Of a stretch of 64,000 bases of DNA, positions 43,424-53,000 are shown piece after piece. Each line of letters starts with the position of its first letter. The first letter of the stretch is position 1. The DNA is from Starkeya sp. ORNL1. GTDB lineage: Bacteria > Pseudomonadota > Alphaproteobacteria > Rhizobiales > Xanthobacteraceae. Below the pieces are notes generated by a model, which made no database searches, was not told the DNA's origin, and saw nothing but the letters and a program-made list of their open reading frames with translations. Position numbers and translations under genes: made by a program. The stretch is from the NCBI RefSeq assembly GCF_012971745.1, contig NZ_CP048834.1, forward strand, positions 4,712,001 to 4,776,000, read 5' to 3'.

Positions 43424-44812
43424 ATGACCGAAGCTGATGGACAGCGCCCGCTCATCTTGTCCCAACGCCATGGCCGTATTGCCGAATCAGATGCGCCTGC
43501 GGCGCCGGACGCAGATCCGGGGCGCCGCGACTGTGATGTTGGAGAGGTCGCGGATCTCCTTGCTGCGGGTTTCCTGCGCCCGGCGCGGGGGGATGGCGCT
43601 GTGGCCTGGGCCGGCGCCGATGGTGGGGAATCCGACCGCCGCCTGCTGCGGTTGCTCGACCGTTTCGACCTGACGGTTCACGTCCTGCCTGCCTCCGGCG
43701 TCACCATCGCGCTCACCTCGGCGCACCTGCCGGTCGGGGAGGGCGGGGAACAGGTGAGTTTTGTCGGCAAGGGCTTCGATCCAGGCGATGCGGTGCGCCG
43801 TTGCCTCGGCGAGATGGCGGAGTTCCACAGCTGGCTATACGACCCCGCGCAGGATCGCGCGCGGGTCGCGCTCGAACCGCCTCAGCCGAGGCTGCCCGGT
43901 GTCGCGGAACTGCTGGATTGCCGGGTCGGCTGGTCGCGCCAGGATGAGGCGGCGCTGCAGGCGCGCGGCTGGAGCCGCGTCGTGCGCCTGACGGGCGCCG
44001 AGCCGTTCTCGACCTGGTGCCCCGCCCCATTGTGCTTCGGCCGTTATATTGCCCCTGATCGGGCCGCCCCCGAGGCGGGCCTCGACAATAGCGGCTGTGC
44101 GGCCGGGCGGAGCCGGGACGAGGCGCTGGAAGGCGCCTTGCTGGAGGCCATAGAGCGCGATGCGACCGGCCTGTGGTGGCAGCGCGGCATCGCCCGCCCT
44201 GGCATCGATCCGCATGGCATTGCGTCAGCTCGTCTGCGGCACGGCCTCGAGGCGCATGACGACGAGACCGGGCGGCGATGCTGGTTCCTTGATCTGACGA
44301 CCGATATCGCAATTCCCGTCGTCGCCGCCATTTCGATCGAGGATGACGGTACGCTCCCGGCGCTGGGTGTCGCCTGCCGCCCGCACCTTGCTGATGCGAT
44401 GGAGGGTGCCTTCCTCGAAATGGTGCAGTCGGAGCTGGCGCTGGCAGCGCTGCTGCAGCGGCTCGACGAAGGCGAGCCCTCGCCTGGGGATGCCGAACTT
44501 GCACGATGGTATGAGCTGGTCGATCCCGAACACGCGCCGTGGCTGGCGCCGCAGGGCGTCGCCGGACATCTCCCGACACGCGGCATGGGAACGCCGCTCG
44601 AGCGGCTCGCCGCCTGCGGCTTTGACGCCTATGCAATGGAGCTCACGCGCGCCGCGCTAGGCATTCCGGTGGTGAAGGTTATCGTGCCCGGCCTCGCGCA
44701 TTTCCGCCGACGGCAGGGGGCGGGCCGGCTCGCGGGCGTGCCGGAGCAGTTCGGGTGGCGATCCTGGCTGCCGGGAGATGGCACGTTCAACCCGACGCCG
44801 CTGCTGATCTGA
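43424..44812 (+). CDS. YcaO-domain cyclodehydratase-like protein
   Basis: A 462-residue YcaO protein covering the full domain. FVGKGFDPGDAVRRCLGEMAEF (about 113-134) is the first family block; NSGCAAGRSRDEALEGALLEAIERDA (222-247) is the ATP-binding block with its Glu and Arg residues; FLEMVQSEL and IPVVKVIVPGL follow, and it ends in NPTPLLI, close to the Pro-rich tails of azoline-forming YcaOs. YcaO enzymes use ATP to make azolines, thioamides or amidines in peptides. ATG 43424 has GGAG upstream. No E1-like partner, TfuA or dehydrogenase is adjacent. Confidence 0.85.
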   Translation: MTEADGQRPLILSQRHGRIAESDAPAAPDADPGRRDCDVGEVADLLAAGFLRPARGDGAVAWAGADGGESDRRLLRLLDRFDLTVHVLPASGVTIALTSAHLPVGEGGEQVSFVGKGFDPGDAVRRCLGEMAEFHSWLYDPAQDRARVALEPPQPRLPGVAELLDCRVGWSRQDEAALQARGWSRVVRLTGAEPFSTWCPAPLCFGRYIAPDRAAPEAGLDNSGCAAGRSRDEALEGALLEAIERDATGLWWQRGIARPGIDPHGIASARLRHGLEAHDDETGRRCWFLDLTTDIAIPVVAAISIEDDGTLPALGVACRPHLADAMEGAFLEMVQSELALAALLQRLDEGEPSPGDAELARWYELVDPEHAPWLAPQGVAGHLPTRGMGTPLERLAACGFDAYAMELTRAALGIPVVKVIVPGLAHFRRRQGAGRLAGVPEQFGWRSWLPGDGTFNPTPLLI

Positions 44813-45181
44813 CACCCACGCCCGCTTTCACGCTGGTTTCACGCCGGATTGGCGATGGTCCTCCTCGCAAGACAACGAGGTGTGCCCGACGCTATGCGCC
44901 CCATGCCCGCGTGGATTCAGCGGGCAGCGAGCACTCCTCATTGTTGCCGGCCCCGTCACCGAGAGGACCGCGGTCAGACGGCATTCGGCCGGCAAGACGG
45001 CACCCTGCCCCCCGGGGGGCAGGGCAGGGTGCCGTCACTCCTCCGTCCAAAATTTCCAGATGACGCTGGCCGCGTTGCCCGCTAGCAACGCTGCCGTGCC
45101 CGCGGGGGCGTCCGGTGTCAATCGCGGGAACCAATGTTCGATTTCACGGTTGTTTGCGCCTGAAAGCTGTAAATCGCCCCA
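44813..45181. other. Intergenic region after the YcaO gene
   Basis: 369 nt with no supported gene. It contains the strong hairpin at 44996-45036 and must hold the promoter of the phytochrome gene. Nothing else recognised. Confidence 0.5.
44996..45036 (+). terminator. Strong 15-bp hairpin
   Basis: GACGGCACCCTGCCC (44996-45010) pairs perfectly with GGGCAGGGTGCCGTC (45022-45036) around an 11-nt G/C-rich loop. Being about 185 nt after the YcaO stop and about 145 nt before the phytochrome start, it probably separates the two transcription units. No T run. Confidence 0.6.
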
Positions 45182-47761
45182 ATGGCGCAAGGATCGATGG
45201 CGGACCAACCTTTGCGCGTAGACCTTACGAATTGTGACCGTGAGCCTATTCACATCGTAGGTTCAATCCAGCCTATCGGTTTCCTGATCGCCGTCAGTGC
45301 CGACTGGATCATTGCCCGCGTGTCGGAGAATGTCGGGAAGTTCCTGGGGAGAAGCTCGGCCGAACTGATCGGCCAACCACTGGCCGCGTTCATACCGTCG
45401 CGCGCGGTGCACGATCTGCGTAATCGCGTGATCATATTGCGCGGCCCCGACGCCGTGGAACGGCTGTTCGGTTGCCACCTTGTGGAGGGTGCGCCGCCCT
45501 TCGACATCGCAATCCATTTGTCGGGCGGCCAGATCGTAATCGAGGCCGAGCCCGGCTCGGCCGAGAATGGGGACGCCACGGGCATTGTGCGCTCGATGGT
45601 CGGGAGGCTCGACCAGACCACCGAGCTTGGTGGCTTCTATCGCGAGGGGGCCCGGCAGGTCAGGGCGCTGCTCGGCTATGACCGCGTCATGGTCTATAAA
45701 TTCGCGGCAGACGGCTCGGGCGAGGTGGTGGCCGAGGCTTGCAAGGCCGGCATAGGCAGCTTTTTCGGACTGCATTATCCGGCGAGCGACATTCCCCAGC
45801 AGGCACGCCAGCTCTACCGGCGCAATATACTGCGCATCATCGGCGACGTGAATGCCGATGCCGTGCGCATTGTTCCGGAACTCGACGAAGAGGGCAGGCC
45901 ACTCGACCTATCGCTGTCTGTGCTTCGCTCGGTCTCGCCGATCCACATCGAATATCTGAAGAACATGGGCGTGCGCGCCTCGCTGTCCATCTCGATCATC
46001 GTCGAGGATCAATTGTGGGGGCTATTTGCCTGCCACAATTACGCGCCTCGGTGCCCGACGTTCGAACGTCGCTCCGTGAGCGAACTCTTCGCGCAGATGT
46101 TTTCCATGCGCCTGGAGAGCCGCGAGCGGCGGGCCATAGTCGAGTATGAGCGGCGAGCCCGCGACATATCCGATCAGTTGCTCGGGGCCGTTGCCTCCGA
46201 CGAGACTTTGCTCAATGACCCGGACTGGCTGGGCGATATCCTGACCAACGCGATTCCGGCCGATGGTGTCGGCGTCTGGATCAACGGGAATTATGCGTTC
46301 TCGGGCACGACTCCACCGACCGATGGCTTTCGCCGGGTGATCCGCGCCCTAAACGGGACGGCGGCCGGCAAGGTGTATGCGACAGATCACATCGCCGCCC
46401 TGGTTCCCGGCGGGGAAGAGTTTGCCTCGCTCGCCGCCGGCATGCTCGCCATTCCGATTTCGCGCTCGCCTCGCGACTACATCGTGCTGTTCCGCTCGGA
46501 GCTGACCCGATCCGTGCGTTGGGCAGGCGATCCCCACAAGCCGATCGAGTATGGCCCGAACGGACCTCGCCTGACGCCGCGCGAGAGCTTTCAGGAGTGG
46601 AAGGAACTGGTCGAGGGACGATCGGCGCCCTTCACGTCGTCCGAATTGCGCGTTGCGGAGACGCTGCGCGCGACGCTTATCGAGGTGGTGTTGCGCCTTG
46701 CGGACGAGGCTGCCGCCGAACGTCATCAGGCCAATGCGCGACAGGAGTTGCTGATCGCCGAACTCAACCATCGAGTCCGCAACATACTGGGCGTCATTCG
46801 CGGCCTGATCCGCCAGTCGCAGCCGGAGGAGGAGGCGGTGAAGGAGTTCGTGAAGCTGGTGGACGGGCGTATCCATGCGCTGGCGCGCGCCCATAACCAG
46901 ATCACCGACGATCACTGGGGGCCGGCTCCGCTGCAAGCGCTCATCGACGCGGAGGCCGCGGCCTTCGCCGCGGAGCGTCAGAACTCCATCGTTTCGAGCG
47001 GAGACCCCGTCCTTCTCAATCCGCAGGCCTATTCGACGATGGCGCTCGTGCTGCACGAGCTCGTCACCAATTCCGCGAAATATGGCAGTCTGTCCGACGG
47101 GGGGCGGGTGCTTATCGAATGGCACCGCAACAATGTTGGCGACCTGATGCTCGATTGGCAGGAGGCCGGCGGGCCTCCCGTTACGCCACCAAGCCGGCGC
47201 GGCTTCGGCACCACCATCATCGACCGCTCGGTGCCATACGATCTGGGTGGGACCGCATCCATTGAGTATGCCGAGGGCGGCGTGCGTGCGAATTTCCGCA
47301 TCCCCGCGAGGCATGTCTCCGAGCCACGCTCGTTCGCGGGGCCGGCAATCAAGCTCCCCGGCCCGACCCAGTTGCACAAGCCCGCGCCGCCACCGGACCT
47401 CCTCAGAGGCAGGACGGTACTGATCGTCGAGGACAGCCTGATCATCGCGCTCGATGCCGAGGATATCGTCTCGCGGCTCGGTGCGGCCAATGTCACGACC
47501 GTCTCGACGATCGAGGCCGCGCTGGACAGTCTCGATGGCGGTACGCCGTCGGTCGCGATCCTGGACATCAATCTCGGCGACCAGACCAGTTTCCCGATTG
47601 CCGACCGGCTGCTCGACCGCAATGTGCCGTTCCTGTTCGCGACCGGCTATGGCGAGCAGGCGAAACTGCCGATGGAGCATCGCGCCCGCCCGGTGGTGCA
47701 GAAGCCCTATACGCTGGAAAATCTTGCTCGGTCGCTTGGCGATCTGCTCGGCCTGCGCTGA
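45182..47761 (+). CDS. bphP: Bacteriophytochrome-type HWE/HisKA2 kinase with receiver domain
   Basis: An 859-residue photoreceptor kinase. Cys18 (LTNCDREPIHI) is the biliverdin attachment site; the PAS, GAF (with the PASDIP motif and LSVLRSVSPIHIEYL) and PHY domains follow to about 500. The kinase box is LIAELNHRVRNILGVIRGL, an HWE/HisKA2 type, and a receiver domain (VLIVEDSLIIALDAEDIV; AILDINLGD) closes the protein. Phosphotransfer would be light-controlled in the red/far-red. The ATG at 45197, with AAGGA upstream, is an alternative start. No haem oxygenase gene (bphO) lies next to it in this window. Confidence 0.9.
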   Translation: MAQGSMADQPLRVDLTNCDREPIHIVGSIQPIGFLIAVSADWIIARVSENVGKFLGRSSAELIGQPLAAFIPSRAVHDLRNRVIILRGPDAVERLFGCHLVEGAPPFDIAIHLSGGQIVIEAEPGSAENGDATGIVRSMVGRLDQTTELGGFYREGARQVRALLGYDRVMVYKFAADGSGEVVAEACKAGIGSFFGLHYPASDIPQQARQLYRRNILRIIGDVNADAVRIVPELDEEGRPLDLSLSVLRSVSPIHIEYLKNMGVRASLSISIIVEDQLWGLFACHNYAPRCPTFERRSVSELFAQMFSMRLESRERRAIVEYERRARDISDQLLGAVASDETLLNDPDWLGDILTNAIPADGVGVWINGNYAFSGTTPPTDGFRRVIRALNGTAAGKVYATDHIAALVPGGEEFASLAAGMLAIPISRSPRDYIVLFRSELTRSVRWAGDPHKPIEYGPNGPRLTPRESFQEWKELVEGRSAPFTSSELRVAETLRATLIEVVLRLADEAAAERHQANARQELLIAELNHRVRNILGVIRGLIRQSQPEEEAVKEFVKLVDGRIHALARAHNQITDDHWGPAPLQALIDAEAAAFAAERQNSIVSSGDPVLLNPQAYSTMALVLHELVTNSAKYGSLSDGGRVLIEWHRNNVGDLMLDWQEAGGPPVTPPSRRGFGTTIIDRSVPYDLGGTASIEYAEGGVRANFRIPARHVSEPRSFAGPAIKLPGPTQLHKPAPPPDLLRGRTVLIVEDSLIIALDAEDIVSRLGAANVTTVSTIEAALDSLDGGTPSVAILDINLGDQTSFPIADRLLDRNVPFLFATGYGEQAKLPMEHRARPVVQKPYTLENLARSLGDLLGLR

Positions 47762-47779
47762 ACGAGCGATGGCCTCGCC

Positions 47780-48814
47780 TCAGTCGACATGCCGCGAGAC
47801 GATGCGCGCCAGAATCTTCGCCCGCCCTTCCGGGCTTCGCGTGCTCCGCAATTCGTCGGCGTAGCGCGCCAGGCTGCCGTCCTCGAAGGCGGTGACGACG
47901 GCGGCGTGGACATAGCTTTTGCGGCAGACCGCCGGCGTGTTGGCCAGGGTCTCGGCGACCGAGGACAGCGCGCTTACCACTTGCGCCTTGCGCGCCCGGG
48001 CCGAGGCCGCGGGGATGGCGAGCGCCAGCGTCTCCAGCGCGCTGGAAGAGGCCACCAGGGTGCGGAAATCCTTCAGCGAAATCGGCCGGCCCGCGAGCTC
48101 GCGCAGGAAGGCATTGACGCCGCCGGCGCGTATCGCGTGCACCGCACCATCGCCATTGCGGTACTGGAACAATCGGCGGCCGGGCAACGCCATCAGCCGC
48201 GTGAGCGCGGCGGCGAAGGTGGGGCGGCAGATGTGCTTGACGATGCGCTTGCCGCCCTTGCCCTTGAAGGTCAGCGTGACCTGCTCGCCATCGATCCGGA
48301 CGTTCGATTTGAGCAAGGTGGTGGCGCCGCGTGTGCCGTTCTCCTTTGCGTAGGCTTCGCCGCCGGCGCGCAGCGCGGTGAGCGCCACCAGTTCCACCAC
48401 GGTGGCCATGGCGAGGCTGCGGGTCGGCTCCTTCTCCGCGAGCCGGCGGCGCACGGCACGGCGTATGGTCGGCAGCGCGTGGGTGAGCGTGTCGAGCCGG
48501 CGGGCCTTCAGCTCCTCGCGCACCCGTGCCCAATCCGGATGGTAGCGATATTGCAGCCGGCCGGCGGCATCGATACCGACCGCCTGCAAATGCGCGGACG
48601 GGTCCCCCGCGTAGCGCACATCCTCATAGGCCGGCGGCACCGCCAGCGATTTCAGCCGCGCGATCTCGTCCGCATTGCGGATGAGGCGGCCGCGCGCATC
48701 GCGAAACGCGAAGCCGTCGTCCGCGGGCTCGCGGCGTATGGTGAGGGCGTCGGGTGTGACGATGGTGAGATCGAACTTGCCTGCCAGCCTGCGGACCAGC
48801 GTTTCCTTGCGCAT
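47780..48814 (-). CDS. DNA topoisomerase IB
   Basis: A 344-residue eukaryote-type (poxvirus-like) topoisomerase. The N-terminal part opens PPAYEDVRYAGDPSAHLQAVGID, the active-site pentad includes Arg in ALRAGGEAY, Lys in TFKGKGGK, Arg in SLKDFRTL and the catalytic Tyr in CRKSYVH. It relaxes supercoils by nicking and 3'-phosphotyrosyl intermediates. It converges with the phytochrome gene (18 nt between stops). Confidence 0.9.
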   Translation of the reverse strand: MRKETLVRRLAGKFDLTIVTPDALTIRREPADDGFAFRDARGRLIRNADEIARLKSLAVPPAYEDVRYAGDPSAHLQAVGIDAAGRLQYRYHPDWARVREELKARRLDTLTHALPTIRRAVRRRLAEKEPTRSLAMATVVELVALTALRAGGEAYAKENGTRGATTLLKSNVRIDGEQVTLTFKGKGGKRIVKHICRPTFAAALTRLMALPGRRLFQYRNGDGAVHAIRAGGVNAFLRELAGRPISLKDFRTLVASSSALETLALAIPAASARARKAQVVSALSSVAETLANTPAVCRKSYVHAAVVTAFEDGSLARYADELRSTRSPEGRAKILARIVSRHVD

Positions 48815-48930
48815 TGCAATCCCGTCCCGACGTGTCTGTCGCCGACAAGTCGGAGCAGGGTGTTTGCGTTCCGCATCAGTGCGCCGGCCGCTCGATCACG
48901 AGATCGAGCAATGCCACTCGATGCCCGTGT

Positions 48931-50538
48931 TCAGGCCAGTCTGAAGATGATCCCCTCGTCCGGCCGCAAATGGAGCGGCCCGGCAGGCACCTCTCCCACG
49001 CGGTCAAGATGGGTCGAGAGCAGTATGGCGCGTGCGCCGGTCGATGCGTCGAGCGTTGCTGGTTGGTGGCCGAGATTGAGCGCCACCACGACGTCTCCAT
49101 CCGGATGGCGACGGTGGAAGGCGAGGATGTCGCCGCTTGTCGGAATGCCTTCATAGCTGCCAAGCGAAAGTGCCGGCGTCGCGCGCCGCAGTGCCAGCAG
49201 CCGGCGATAAAGCGTAAGCAAGGACTTGGGATCGGCGCTCTCATCCGCGACATTCATCGCCAACTCGCCGCCGATCGGCAGCCATGGCGTGCCGGTGGTG
49301 AAGCCGGCGTCCGGCGCGCCGGTCCAGCGCATCGGCGTGCGCACCGGATCGCGGCCGACACCGATGCCCGGCTCGTTCTTCTCCCAAGGATCCTGCGCCG
49401 CCTCGGGCGGAACCGGCACATCCACCATGCCGAGCTCGTCGCCATAATAGAGCGTCGGCGTACCGCGCAGCGTAAGCAGCAGCATGCTCGCGACCCGTGC
49501 CTGCGCCGCGCCGACCCGGCTCGCCACCCGGCTGCGGTCATGATTGCCGAGCACCCAGTTCGGCCAGGCGCCGGGCGGTAGCGCCCGCTCATAAGCCTCG
49601 ATCAGACTGGCAAGGTGACGGGCATCCCAGGGCGCGGCGATCAGCTGGAAATTGAACGGCAGATGCGCGCCGGAAAGCCTCTCGCCATAATAGGTGACGA
49701 CGCGCTCCATCGGCAGATAGATCTCGCCGATCAAGAGCTTGTCGCCATAGGCGCTGAGTGTCCCGCGCATCTCGCGGACAACCTGATGCACCTCGGGCCG
49801 ATCGGTGGAATGGATCGGCAGATGGCGCTCGATGGCGGGCTGGCCGGGCTGAAACGCGGGGTTCGGCGGATCGTCGCGGAATTCGGCGTCCTTCATCAGG
49901 TGCCACATGACGTCGACGCGGAAGCCGTCGACGCCGCGCTGCAGCCAGAAGCGCAGTGCGTCCATCATGGCGGCGCGCACCGCCGGGTTGCGCCAGTTGA
50001 GGTCGGGCTGCGCCTTCAGATAGGCGTGGTAATAATATTGTCCGGATGCAGCGTCCCGTTCCCAGCCGCTGCCGCCGAAATGGCTGAGCCAATTGTTCGG
50101 CGGGCCACCATCCGGCGCCGGCTCGCGCCAGATGTACCAATCGCGCTTCGCGCTTGCTCGGCCGGTCCGGCTTTCCGCGAACCAGGGGTGCCGTGCGGAC
50201 GTGTGGTTGGGCACGAAGTCGAGGATGATCCTGAGGCCGAGCCGATGGGCGTCGCCGACCAGAGCGTCGAAATCCTCAAGCGTGCCGAAGATCGGATCGA
50301 CGCCGCAATAATCCGCGACGTCATAGCCGAAGTCGGCCATGGGCGAGGGGTAGAAGGGCGAGATCCACACCGCGTCGATGCCGAGCCCGGCGAGATAGGG
50401 CAGGCGTCGGCGCACCCCTTCGAGATCGCCGATGCCGTCGCCATTGGTGTCCTGGAATGAGCGGGGATAGATCTGATAGATCGTCGCGCCGTGCCACCAC
50501 GACAGCGGGATATCCGTTTGGTCTCCGGTTCCTGGCAC
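48931..50538 (-). CDS. GH13 alpha-glucosidase (oligo-1,6-glucosidase type)
   Basis: A 535-residue amylase-superfamily hydrolase. The barrel begins ATIYQIYPRSFQDTNGDGIGD; conserved region I is DFVPNHTS, II is GFRVDVMWH with the nucleophile Asp, III is LIGEIYLP with the acid/base Glu, and IV is LGNHDRSR. The GDGIGD calcium loop and length fit cytoplasmic oligo-1,6- or trehalulose-type glucosidases. The start is GTG with AAGGGG upstream. It stands alone, divergent from the nuclease-like gene. Confidence 0.88.
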   Translation of the reverse strand: MPGTGDQTDIPLSWWHGATIYQIYPRSFQDTNGDGIGDLEGVRRRLPYLAGLGIDAVWISPFYPSPMADFGYDVADYCGVDPIFGTLEDFDALVGDAHRLGLRIILDFVPNHTSARHPWFAESRTGRASAKRDWYIWREPAPDGGPPNNWLSHFGGSGWERDAASGQYYYHAYLKAQPDLNWRNPAVRAAMMDALRFWLQRGVDGFRVDVMWHLMKDAEFRDDPPNPAFQPGQPAIERHLPIHSTDRPEVHQVVREMRGTLSAYGDKLLIGEIYLPMERVVTYYGERLSGAHLPFNFQLIAAPWDARHLASLIEAYERALPPGAWPNWVLGNHDRSRVASRVGAAQARVASMLLLTLRGTPTLYYGDELGMVDVPVPPEAAQDPWEKNEPGIGVGRDPVRTPMRWTGAPDAGFTTGTPWLPIGGELAMNVADESADPKSLLTLYRRLLALRRATPALSLGSYEGIPTSGDILAFHRRHPDGDVVVALNLGHQPATLDASTGARAILLSTHLDRVGEVPAGPLHLRPDEGIIFRLA

Positions 50539-50699
50539 GGATGCATGTCCCCTTCCGGCTTCCCGCAGACCCTTAAGCCATAAGAGGTACCGCGGAATGA
50601 CGGTCCCATGAACAGGTCCCGCCGGGCATTTGCGGTGGGCGGACGCCGCGGCATCGGCTAGAATGCGCGAGGTGAAAGACGGAGCCGGCAGCGAGCAGC

Positions 50700-51479
50700 A
50701 TGAGTTTCGTGTCTACCACGATCGGGGCGCCGTCATTGTTCGCGCTCGCGCTGTTGGTTGTGCTGTCTTCGCCGGTTCGAGCGCAGGATTGCACGCTGCC
50801 GCATATGGAGCGTGGACAGGTCGCCGGCCTTGCAGGCGGCGGGGATTTGCGGCTCGCGGACGGGCGGGTGGTGCGCCTCGCCAGCGTCGCGACCGATTTC
50901 GGCGATTCCGGTCATGCCGAGGCGTTGCGCACCGCGCTCGGTGAGCTCGTTCTTGGCCGGAATGTGGCGATCGCCTCCGCCGCAGCGCGGCCGGACCGCC
51001 ATGCACGGCTTGCCGGCATGGTCCGGGTCGAAGACGGGGACTCCCTGCAGGGCGCGCTGGTCGAACTCGGCCTTGCCGTGGTCCGGCCGGAAGAGGGCTA
51101 TCTGCCTTGCGTTGCGGGCCTGATGGAGGCCGAGGATGCCGCCCGCGCAGCGGATCTCGGGCTGTGGACGACATTGCCGGACGACGCGCGGGATGCTGCT
51201 GCGGTTCGCCGCAGGAATGGCCGTTTTGGAGTGATCGAAGGCCGCATTTTCGCCGCCGGAAGCGGGCGAAATAGCGATTATCTGAATTTCGGCCGGGTCT
51301 GGCGCGAAGACGTCACGGTCCGGATACAGCGCCGTGACCGTGCGCGCTTTGTCGAGGCGGGCCTTGAGCCGGGGAGCCTCAACGGGCGGCGCATCCTGGT
51401 GCGCGGCGTGATATTCGAGGCCGGCGGGCCGATCATTGAGGCACGCTGGCCGGAGCAGGTTCGACTGGAGGGAAAGTAG
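50700..51479 (+). CDS. Exported thermonuclease-like protein
   Basis: A 259-residue protein with a signal peptide (cleavage after VRA, residue 28). The first 150 mature residues have the staphylococcal-nuclease fold pattern (VVRLASVATDFGDS; LVELGLAVVRPEEGY; LMEAEDAARAADLGLW), but the catalytic Arg/Glu set is only partly recognisable. A C-terminal OB-like domain (FGVIEGRIFAAGSGRNSDYLNFG) follows, as in many alphaproteobacterial homologues. Periplasmic nucleic-acid binding or cleavage is likely. It is followed at 36 nt by the M48 protease gene. Confidence 0.7.
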   Translation: MSFVSTTIGAPSLFALALLVVLSSPVRAQDCTLPHMERGQVAGLAGGGDLRLADGRVVRLASVATDFGDSGHAEALRTALGELVLGRNVAIASAAARPDRHARLAGMVRVEDGDSLQGALVELGLAVVRPEEGYLPCVAGLMEAEDAARAADLGLWTTLPDDARDAAAVRRRNGRFGVIEGRIFAAGSGRNSDYLNFGRVWREDVTVRIQRRDRARFVEAGLEPGSLNGRRILVRGVIFEAGGPIIEARWPEQVRLEGK

Positions 51480-51515
51480 CGGGTGGCATCCGGGGTCGCA
51501 GGGGTGGGGGAGATG

Positions 51516-52991
51516 CACGGCGGAACCTGGTTCCGGCGCGCGCGGCTCTGTGCGCTCATTGCCGGCGCGGCGCTGCTGCTGGCCGGCTGTGCCGGGCTCG
51601 ACATCTCGACGCCGGCCCCCGATGCACAGGCGAGCGCCTCCTCCTTCGAGGACACGCTCACCCCGACGCAGCGCAAGGAGCATGAGCGACTCGTCGCCTC
51701 CTATGGCGGCGCCTATGACGATCCCAAGCTCCAGACGCTGATCCAGGAAACGGTGACCCGACTGGTGGCGGCTTCCGAGCGGCCGGACCTGAAATATCGC
51801 GTCACCATCCTCAACTCGCCGGCGATCAATGCCTTCGCGCTGCCCAACGGCTCGCTCTATGTGACGCGCGGGCTGCTCGCGCTCGCCAATGACACCTCGG
51901 AACTCGCCTCCGTGCTGTCGCACGAGATGGCGCACGTCATCGCCAATCATGCGGCGATCCGCGAGGACCAGATGAAGCAGGCGGTGCTGGTCAGCCGCGT
52001 CATCTCCGATGTCGTCAATGATTCCGATCTCGGCGCGCTGGCACTGGCCAAGAGCCGCATGTCGCTCGCCAGCTTCTCGCGGGCGCAGGAACTGGAGGCG
52101 GACGCCATCGGCGTCGGCATCAGCGCGCGTGCCGGCTTCGACCCCTATGGCGCCTCGCGCTTCCTCACCGCCATGGGCAAGCAGGCGGCGCTGCGCTCCT
52201 CCTCGATCGGCCAGAGCACGACGACGGGTGATGCCACCGACTTCCTCGCCACCCACCCGGCGACGCCGGAGCGCATCTCCATCGCCATCGCCAATGCCCG
52301 CGAATATGCCTCGCCGGACAAGCCGGGCGAGCGCGACCGCAAGCTCTATCTCGCCGCGCTCGACGGCATGATCTATGGCGACGACCCGAAGGAAGGCTTC
52401 GTGCGCGGCCGGCGCTTCTTCCATCCCAAGCTCGGCTTCACCTTCACCGCGCCCGAGACCTTCACGCTGGAGAACACCTCGCAGGCCGTACTCGGCGCGA
52501 CGTCGACCGGGCGCGAGGCCTTGAGGCTCGATGCGGTGCGGGTCGGCGGCGACCAGAGCCTGTCGCAATATCTCTCCTCCGGCTGGATCGAAGGCGTGGA
52601 GATCGCCTCGGTCGAAAGCCTGGTGCTGAACGGCTTCCCGGCGGCCACCGCGGTGGCGCGCGGCGACCAGTGGTCGTTCCGCATGTTCGCCATCCGCTTC
52701 GGCAGCGACGTCTACCGGCTGATCTTCGCCGCGCGCGATCTGACCCCCGATCTCGACAAGCAGTTCCGCGCCGCCGCCGAGACCTTCCGGCGCGTCTCCA
52801 TCGAGGAGGCGGACAAGGTGAAGCCGCTGCGCATCCGCATCGTCGATGTCGGCCTGACCGACAATATCGACAAGCTGGCAGGCAAGATGGAGGTGCCGGA
52901 CCGCGACATGGAGCGCTTCCTGATCCTCAACGGCATCGAGCGCACCGCCAAGCTTTCTTATGGCGAGGAATTGAAGATCGTCGCGGATTGA
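51516..52991 (+). CDS. M48 family metalloprotease lipoprotein
   Basis: A 491-residue predicted lipoprotein. The lipobox LLLAGC places Cys near residue 24; the zinc motif HEMAH is in LASVLSHEMAHVIANHA, with the third ligand Glu in ELEADAIG. A C-terminal LysM-like segment (DIDKLAGKMEVPDR region) may bind peptidoglycan. It resembles BepA/LoiP-type periplasmic quality-control proteases. ATG 51516 is preferred; a GTG at 51483 is the longer alternative. It probably forms an operon with the nuclease-like gene. Confidence 0.88.
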   Translation, partial: HGGTWFRRARLCALIAGAALLLAGCAGLDISTPAPDAQASASSFEDTLTPTQRKEHERLVASYGGAYDDPKLQTLIQETVTRLVAASERPDLKYRVTILNSPAINAFALPNGSLYVTRGLLALANDTSELASVLSHEMAHVIANHAAIREDQMKQAVLVSRVISDVVNDSDLGALALAKSRMSLASFSRAQELEADAIGVGISARAGFDPYGASRFLTAMGKQAALRSSSIGQSTTTGDATDFLATHPATPERISIAIANAREYASPDKPGERDRKLYLAALDGMIYGDDPKEGFVRGRRFFHPKLGFTFTAPETFTLENTSQAVLGATSTGREALRLDAVRVGGDQSLSQYLSSGWIEGVEIASVESLVLNGFPAATAVARGDQWSFRMFAIRFGSDVYRLIFAARDLTPDLDKQFRAAAETFRRVSIEEADKVKPLRIRIVDVGLTDNIDKLAGKMEVPDRDMERFLILNGIERTAKLSYGEELKIVAD

Positions 52992-53000
52992 GGGTGTTCG

